From positions 682,001 through 746,000 of the forward strand of contig NZ_LOPU01000029.1 of assembly GCF_001469955.1 (NCBI RefSeq): a stretch of 64,000 bases of DNA, given 5' to 3'. The notes below the pieces were generated by a model that searched no databases, was not told the DNA's origin, and was given only the letters and a program-made list of their open reading frames with translations. Each line of letters begins with the position of its first letter. Position 1 is the first letter of the stretch. Of this stretch, positions 59,768-64,000 are shown in pieces. The position numbers and the translations under genes were made by a program. The stretch comes from Haloprofundus marisrubri. Lineage in GTDB: Archaea; Halobacteriota; Halobacteria; Halobacteriales; Haloferacaceae.

Positions 59768-60244
59768 CCTGACGCGACGCTGGATACGCCACTCGGCCAC
59801 GAACGCGTCCACGCCGTCGATAGTCGGCCCGAATTTCCCGATATCGACGCCGACTGGTCCATCGACGTCGACGCCGACAGCGTTCCGTACGCGGTTCCCG
59901 ACTACGAGAAACTGGTCGCGTCCGAAGAGCTGACCATCCGGAACTCGACGCTCGTGGAGGTCCTTCGCAACCTGAACCAGCCTTCGCGGCTTCGACTGCT
60001 GCACAGCGGAAACGTCGCCGCCTCGCTCTCTTCGAGCGACGGCGACGACTACGTCGGTAGTCGACAGGTCGGCTACTGGTACGAGCGAAACGGACGAATT
60101 GTGGAGAACCTCCGGCGGGTGACGGAACCGGACGAGGAAACGCTGTTCGTCGTCGGGGCGAGCCCCGTCGTTCCGGTGAAACAACTGTTAGACGCCGAAC
60201 CGTCGACGTGTTCGCCGAGTTCGCTTCCGCTCCCGTTGTCGTAA
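59768..60244 (+). pseudogene. C-terminal remnant of a DUF5694 (TraB-like) protein
   Basis: The frame after the 59342 gene's TAA is open for 158 codons with no ATG and its first GTG at 59954. It reads DATLDTPLGHERVHAVDSRP, EFPDIDADWSIDVDADSVPY, YEKLVASEELTIRNSTLVEV, QVGYWYERNGRIVENLRRV, ETLFVVGASPVVPVKQLLD. This matches the C-terminal half of DUF5694 proteins (WYxRNxRI and VIxGAGH-like strands), with the N-terminal half missing and the usual His of GAGH replaced by Ser-Pro. A short protein could still start at 59954. Confidence 0.6.
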
Positions 60245-60309
60245 CGGCGTGAGAGAGCATGTCTCGATTCACACAGGGCTGAATCGACCGGACGACAGCT
60301 GCCACGGGT

Positions 60310-60460
60310 GACGAAAGAATCTTATACCGATACTATAATAATCCAAACACTCAATTTTCTAAACCAATTTGGTGTGAAATACGTATATACCACACAGTAT
60401 CCGAACAAAGAATATATTTGATACCAGTTCTCTATTATAAAATTACATTACAGAATCGGA
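60310..60460. other. AT-rich island before phoX
   Basis: About 150 bases with visibly low GC in an otherwise GC-rich window, with many TATA-like words. It lies between the DUF5694 remnant and phoX and contains the phoX promoter. Confidence 0.6.
60433..60442 (+). promoter_or_regulatory. TATA box of phoX
   Basis: TATTATAAAA, centred about 38 bases before the ATG at 60476, giving a leader of about 10 bases. Confidence 0.5.
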
Positions 60461-60475
60461 CAACGATGCACTCGG

Positions 60476-62650
60476 ATGGTCGAATTCACCAGACGGAAAC
60501 TGATGGCAACGTCGCTGGCGGCGTCGCTGGGCGCAAGCGTCGCAGGCGTCGTTAGTGCGGACGAGGACGCCGACACCCCAAAAGCTCCCTCGGTAGACGG
60601 GAAGATAGAGCGTTTTGCGACGACAGCACTCGGTGCGGAGGTCACCGGGCCGGAAGTCACGAAGAGCGGAACGCTGTTTTTCAGCCTCCAGCACCCGAGC
60701 AGAAAGAACCCCGAACCGTTCAACAGCGGCGGTATCGGCTACGTGAGCGGCTACAACATCGTCGAGGATTCGGCGTTCGACGAACTCGGCGTTCCTTCGA
60801 CCGACGAACAGCAGAGTCGGGTCAGAGTCGCAAACGGCGAATACGTACTGCTCGCCCGCGAAGGCGACAACATCGGCGAGAACGCCGACCTCGGCGTCCC
60901 GACCACGCCCGACGGCATCGGACTCGACGAGTACCCCGGCCCCCGCTACGGCAACCTCGGTTACAACCCCGACTGCAACCGCTTTATCCCTCTGAACGAG
61001 GAGGAGACCGAGGGCTATCTCTTCACGAACTTCGAGCAGAGTCCGGGCGAAATCAGCCGGATTCCGATTAGTCAGGACGACGACGGCGAGTGGGAGGCCG
61101 ACCTCGACGGTGCGGCGAACCTCGCAAGCACCGAGGCGTTCCGGGACATCGGCGGCACCCGAATCAACTGCTACGGCGACATCAGCCCGTGGAACACCTA
61201 TCTCTCGGCCGAAGAGGAGTACTCGCATCCACGACTCTCCCTGACTGCGACGACGAGCGACATCGTCGAGGCCGGTAGCGGCGTCGGCCTCCGCGGGGCG
61301 GCGCAGTTCTACAACCGACCGAATCCGACCGAAGTCGGCAGCACCGAGTGGGCCGAAGAGTACAACGACGGCGCGTATCTGCAGGGGTCGTTCGCGCTCT
61401 CGGGTCTCGAACTGCAGGCGTACTATCTCGGTGCGGACGCGGTCGACCAGAACGACGACCTCAGCAGCGACGTCGATATCGAACTCGGCCAGACGCCCAT
61501 CGATAGCCCGTACCCGAACCCGTACCGTTACGGCTACATCGTCGACTTCCGTGACTCCGACGGCGAAGAGCCGATGCCGATGAAATACTACGTCGGCGGC
61601 CGCGCGGCGTGGGAGTGTCCGGACGTTCAGGCCGACGAGAAGACGATGTACCTCAGTTCCGACGGCGACAACAAGGGCTTCTACAAGTTCGTCGCCGACG
61701 ACCCGATTCCGAGCTACGACGACCCGATGGACGTGCAGGGGACGCTGTACGCCGTCGAAGTGACGAACGAGGAAGCAGCCAAGAAAAATCCGCCGGGCAA
61801 CGTCGACCTCGAACTCGACTGGATTCCGCTCGGCCACGCGACGAACGCGGAAGTCGAGTCCTGGGTTGCGGAGTACGACGACGTGAGTCAGGTCGACTAC
61901 CTCGAATCTCACGCCGACACCGACTGGGAGGAAGACTTCGAGACCGCGATTGCGGAAGCCGACCGGGAAGTCGCCGAGAACGGTAACGCCGACTACATCT
62001 CCGACGAGGACATCGTCAGTTGGGCGGAGCAGTACGCCGAAAACGGCCCCGAAGGGGTCGACGAGGACCTCCGCCGGGTGCCGTTCCTCGAAACCCGCGC
62101 CGCCGCGAAAGAAGTCGGTGCGACCGTCGAGTTCAGAAAGAGCGAGGGTATCGACAGCAAGGACGACGCCCAACCCGGCGACTACATCTACGTCGGTATC
62201 TCGGAGGTCAACGACGGGATGACCGACGACGAGGGCGCACTCCAACTCGACCGCGTTGACGGCGGACTCGTCTACCGCGCCGAAATCGAGGACGACTACA
62301 ACATCTCGACGCTCGAACCGGTCATCGTCGGTGCCGACGCCACCGACACCGCCGATGTCGCCGACGACGCACTGCTCAACATCGACAACGTGTTCGTGCT
62401 CAACGACGGCCGCGTCCTCTGTTGTGAGGACGCCGACCAGTTCAGACGCTCGTACCCCAACGACTGTCTGTACGTGTACACGCCGGAGGGCTGGACGCCC
62501 GGCGAGGGCGAGGGCGACGAAGACGACGACCGAGGCCACGGCAACGACGACGGCCACGACGACGACAACCCCGGAAACGGAAAGGCGAAGGGTCGCGGTC
62601 GGGGCCGCGGTGACAACGAAGACGACGAAGAGGACGAAGACGACGAGTAG
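60476..62650 (+). CDS. phoX: PhoX-family (DUF839) secreted phosphatase
   Basis: A 724-residue Tat-exported protein (EFTRRKLMATSLAASLGAS). The DUF839/PhoX beta-propeller is seen in GPRYGNLGYNPDCNRFIPL, EEETEGYLFTNFEQSPGE, VDFRDSDGEEPMPMKYYVGG and NVFVLNDGRVLCCEDADQF. PhoX phosphatases use Ca and Fe to release phosphate from organic esters. The C-terminal 50 residues are a charged low-complexity tail (DEDDDRGHGNDDGHDDDN, KGRGRGRGDNEDDEE). It is the second extracytoplasmic-type phosphatase in the window beside PhoD. Confidence 0.85.
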   Translation: MVEFTRRKLMATSLAASLGASVAGVVSADEDADTPKAPSVDGKIERFATTALGAEVTGPEVTKSGTLFFSLQHPSRKNPEPFNSGGIGYVSGYNIVEDSAFDELGVPSTDEQQSRVRVANGEYVLLAREGDNIGENADLGVPTTPDGIGLDEYPGPRYGNLGYNPDCNRFIPLNEEETEGYLFTNFEQSPGEISRIPISQDDDGEWEADLDGAANLASTEAFRDIGGTRINCYGDISPWNTYLSAEEEYSHPRLSLTATTSDIVEAGSGVGLRGAAQFYNRPNPTEVGSTEWAEEYNDGAYLQGSFALSGLELQAYYLGADAVDQNDDLSSDVDIELGQTPIDSPYPNPYRYGYIVDFRDSDGEEPMPMKYYVGGRAAWECPDVQADEKTMYLSSDGDNKGFYKFVADDPIPSYDDPMDVQGTLYAVEVTNEEAAKKNPPGNVDLELDWIPLGHATNAEVESWVAEYDDVSQVDYLESHADTDWEEDFETAIAEADREVAENGNADYISDEDIVSWAEQYAENGPEGVDEDLRRVPFLETRAAAKEVGATVEFRKSEGIDSKDDAQPGDYIYVGISEVNDGMTDDEGALQLDRVDGGLVYRAEIEDDYNISTLEPVIVGADATDTADVADDALLNIDNVFVLNDGRVLCCEDADQFRRSYPNDCLYVYTPEGWTPGEGEGDEDDDRGHGNDDGHDDDNPGNGKAKGRGRGRGDNEDDEEDEDDE

Positions 62651-62742
62651 TCCGACCGCCTAAACACCTCGGACGTGCCCTCGGTCGACGGTTCCCTCTC
62701 ATCTCTGATTTTTGCTTCACCAACGTTTCGGCGGTGACTCGA

Positions 62743-64000
62743 CTACTCGTCTCCGACCGCCTGATGAATCTTCTCGCCCCGCTGTAGCCGCGAGGCGATG
62801 GTGAACGTCTGCTCGCGTTCGCGCCGCGTCGGGAAGTGCGCCGCTAGGTAGCGCGCGACGGCGACGGCGAGCGTCCGAACTTCTTCTGCTGCGTCGCGTT
62901 CGTCCATCTGCGCGAATCCGGCTTCGAGCGCCTGATACGTGTGGAACCCGGCGTCCTCGCGGAGCAGCGCCTCACCCAACCGCTCCCGGAGCGTCGACAG
63001 GTCGCCGCCCGCGTCGAGGTAGTGCGCTGCGGCGCGGCCCGCGTCGTTGACTTCGCCTTCCATCTCGAACGTCATCCGGAGGTCGCCGAGCAGTTCCTCG
63101 GGGTCGGCGCTCTCGTCTCCCGGTTCGGGAACCGGCGCGGCCGGCGTGTTGAGAAACCGGTCGAGGTAGACGTTGACCGCCGCGTCGAACACACCTCGAT
63201 AGAGTTCGGGCGCGTCGGTCCGTTGGCTCGCCTGATGGACCGCGTTCGCGTAGGTGAACGTGTGGTGGACGGTGTTCCAGTCGGAGAACTCGTTGGCCGT
63301 CGAAAACTGTGCGACGCGCGTCGCGGCGGCGTACGCGACCGCTCGGGCGAGTTGCTCGACGGTCGCGCCCGCTCGAATCGCGTCTTCGAGCGCAGTGACG
63401 ACGCGGTCGGGGTCGTCGTCGCGGAGCGTCTCGGTGAAGTCGTCGGGTTCGGTCCACTCCTCTCCTTCGCCCGCCGCGCGCAACTCGTCCAAACGACCGA
63501 ACGAGTCGTCGAGCATCCCGGCGAGGTCTATCGGCTGTCGCCACGAGGAGCGTTCTTCGCTGCGGGCGGCGGTAGCGAGACCGTCGACGAGACTCGGGAG
63601 GACGTGTTCGGCGTGGTCCCAGCCGACGAGGTCCAGCGACTCACAGGCTTTGTTCACGAAGTCCATCGTGTGTCCGGTGTCGAGATAGCGGTGGTCCGTC
63701 GCCGCCGAGACGAGCATGTCCGTGAGTTCCGCCTGCGACGCACCCGAGGCGATAGCCGTCCGGAGACAGCGTTCCGCGCCGTCGGCGTCGCGTACCTCGA
63801 TGCAGTCGCGGAACCACGATTTCAATCGCTCGTGCGAGAGGTCGCGCGCCTCGAACGATTCTTGGTCGAACTTCGGTGGTTGGTTCGCGCAGTCGGACGC
63901 CACGTGGACGAGTCCCTGATACAGCGCGCGCTTCTCGTCCTCGTCGCGCAGCGTTGGGAGGACGTTCGCCATCGCCGTCAGAATCGTGAGACCGGAACTC
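62743..64000 (-). CDS. Conserved helical protein with internal repeats (5' end outside window)
   Basis: The frame is open to the window edge, so the start is not visible; an internal ATG at 63972 is not the true start because SSGLTILTA is read before it. About 419 residues are present, all helical, with two related modules: AIASGASQAELTDMLVSAAT ... GHTMDFVNKACES and AIRAGATVEQLARAVAYAAA ... HHTFTYANAVHQAS. His residues are conserved in both. I recall such regions following a Rieske domain in haloarchaea, but no Rieske motif is in this window. Function unknown. Confidence 0.7.
   Translation of the reverse strand, partial: SSGLTILTAMANVLPTLRDEDEKRALYQGLVHVASDCANQPPKFDQESFEARDLSHERLKSWFRDCIEVRDADGAERCLRTAIASGASQAELTDMLVSAATDHRYLDTGHTMDFVNKACESLDLVGWDHAEHVLPSLVDGLATAARSEERSSWRQPIDLAGMLDDSFGRLDELRAAGEGEEWTEPDDFTETLRDDDPDRVVTALEDAIRAGATVEQLARAVAYAAATRVAQFSTANEFSDWNTVHHTFTYANAVHQASQRTDAPELYRGVFDAAVNVYLDRFLNTPAAPVPEPGDESADPEELLGDLRMTFEMEGEVNDAGRAAAHYLDAGGDLSTLRERLGEALLREDAGFHTYQALEAGFAQMDERDAAEEVRTLAVAVARYLAAHFPTRREREQTFTIASRLQRGEKIHQAVGDE

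Noticed and set aside
60443-62557. 704-codon minus-strand frame opposite phoX
   Set aside because: It is the codon-aligned shadow of phoX (Val/Arg/Asp-rich), with no domain and no promoter.

Overview
The window is GC-rich, densely coded haloarchaeal chromosome. The evidence is strongly acidic proteins, HalOD1 output domains, a HTH-10 bacterio-opsin-activator-type regulator, DUF7344, aIF2-beta and eIF5A, twin-arginine signals on secreted proteins, and many genes whose TATA box lies 25-31 bases before the start codon (leaderless mRNAs). It resembles the Haloferacales; I cannot name a genus. I found no rRNA, tRNA, CRISPR array, insertion sequence or replication origin.

Layout. 0-6.4 kb: the tail of a HAD phosphatase, a HalOD1 response regulator, two overlapping moeA genes (one fused to a substrate-binding domain), Hsp20 and an ABC1/UbiB kinase. 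6.5-7.7 kb: eIF5A overlapping an agmatinase-type ureohydrolase by one base. 8-24.4 kb: a surface-glycan cluster with a sugar N-formyltransferase, a Gfo/Idh dehydrogenase, a DegT aminotransferase, a UDP-sugar 6-dehydrogenase, a non-hydrolysing 2-epimerase, three glycosyltransferases, two flippases, a sulfatase and a methyltransferase fused to a large helical domain. A GT4 + flippase pair occurs twice. 24.4-27.9 kb: Nif3, DUF7344 and DICT regulators and deoxyhypusine synthase, so the hypusine genes bracket the glycan cluster. 28-31.8 kb: two tandem Tat-exported Kelch proteins on Thr/Pro/Glu or Ser/Gly stalks. 32-45.5 kb: aIF2-beta, a REC-PAS protein, nucleoside hydrolase, fructosamine-kinase-like protein, cupin, PhoD, cold-shock protein, a GIY-YIG-like protein, a membrane spermidine-synthase-like protein, a ROK protein and conserved unknowns. 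45.5-64 kb: tandem DUF4013 membrane proteins, a hydrolase, a beta-helix protein, a Gdx-type SMR exporter, sensory regulators, an AI-2E family permease, a GH5-like protein, a four-gene housekeeping operon (HAD, aldo/keto reductase, MazG-like, MsrB), a renalase-like FAD enzyme, a Tat lipoprotein, PhoX and a partial helical protein.

How they fit. The Gfo/Idh, DegT, 6-dehydrogenase and 2-epimerase set matches the logic of the bacterial Wbp route to 2,3-diamino-uronic acids, but a formyltransferase stands where the acetyltransferase WbpD would be; the inferred product is a 3-formamido uronic sugar nucleotide used by the glycosyltransferases and exported by the flippases. eIF5A, the ureohydrolase and deoxyhypusine synthase supply the known parts of haloarchaeal hypusination. 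PhoD and PhoX are two separate phosphate-scavenging enzymes.

The items most worth a second look are the predicted formamido-uronate pathway, the methyltransferase-helical fusion, a CGCATAAC promoter element shared by three glycan genes, a shared element before both flippases, the recently converged Kelch pair, a pair of overlapping small ORFs with a strong Shine-Dalgarno site, and three coding remnants without usable starts (a DUF5694 C-terminus, a Walker A fragment, and a tail behind the GIY-YIG gene).
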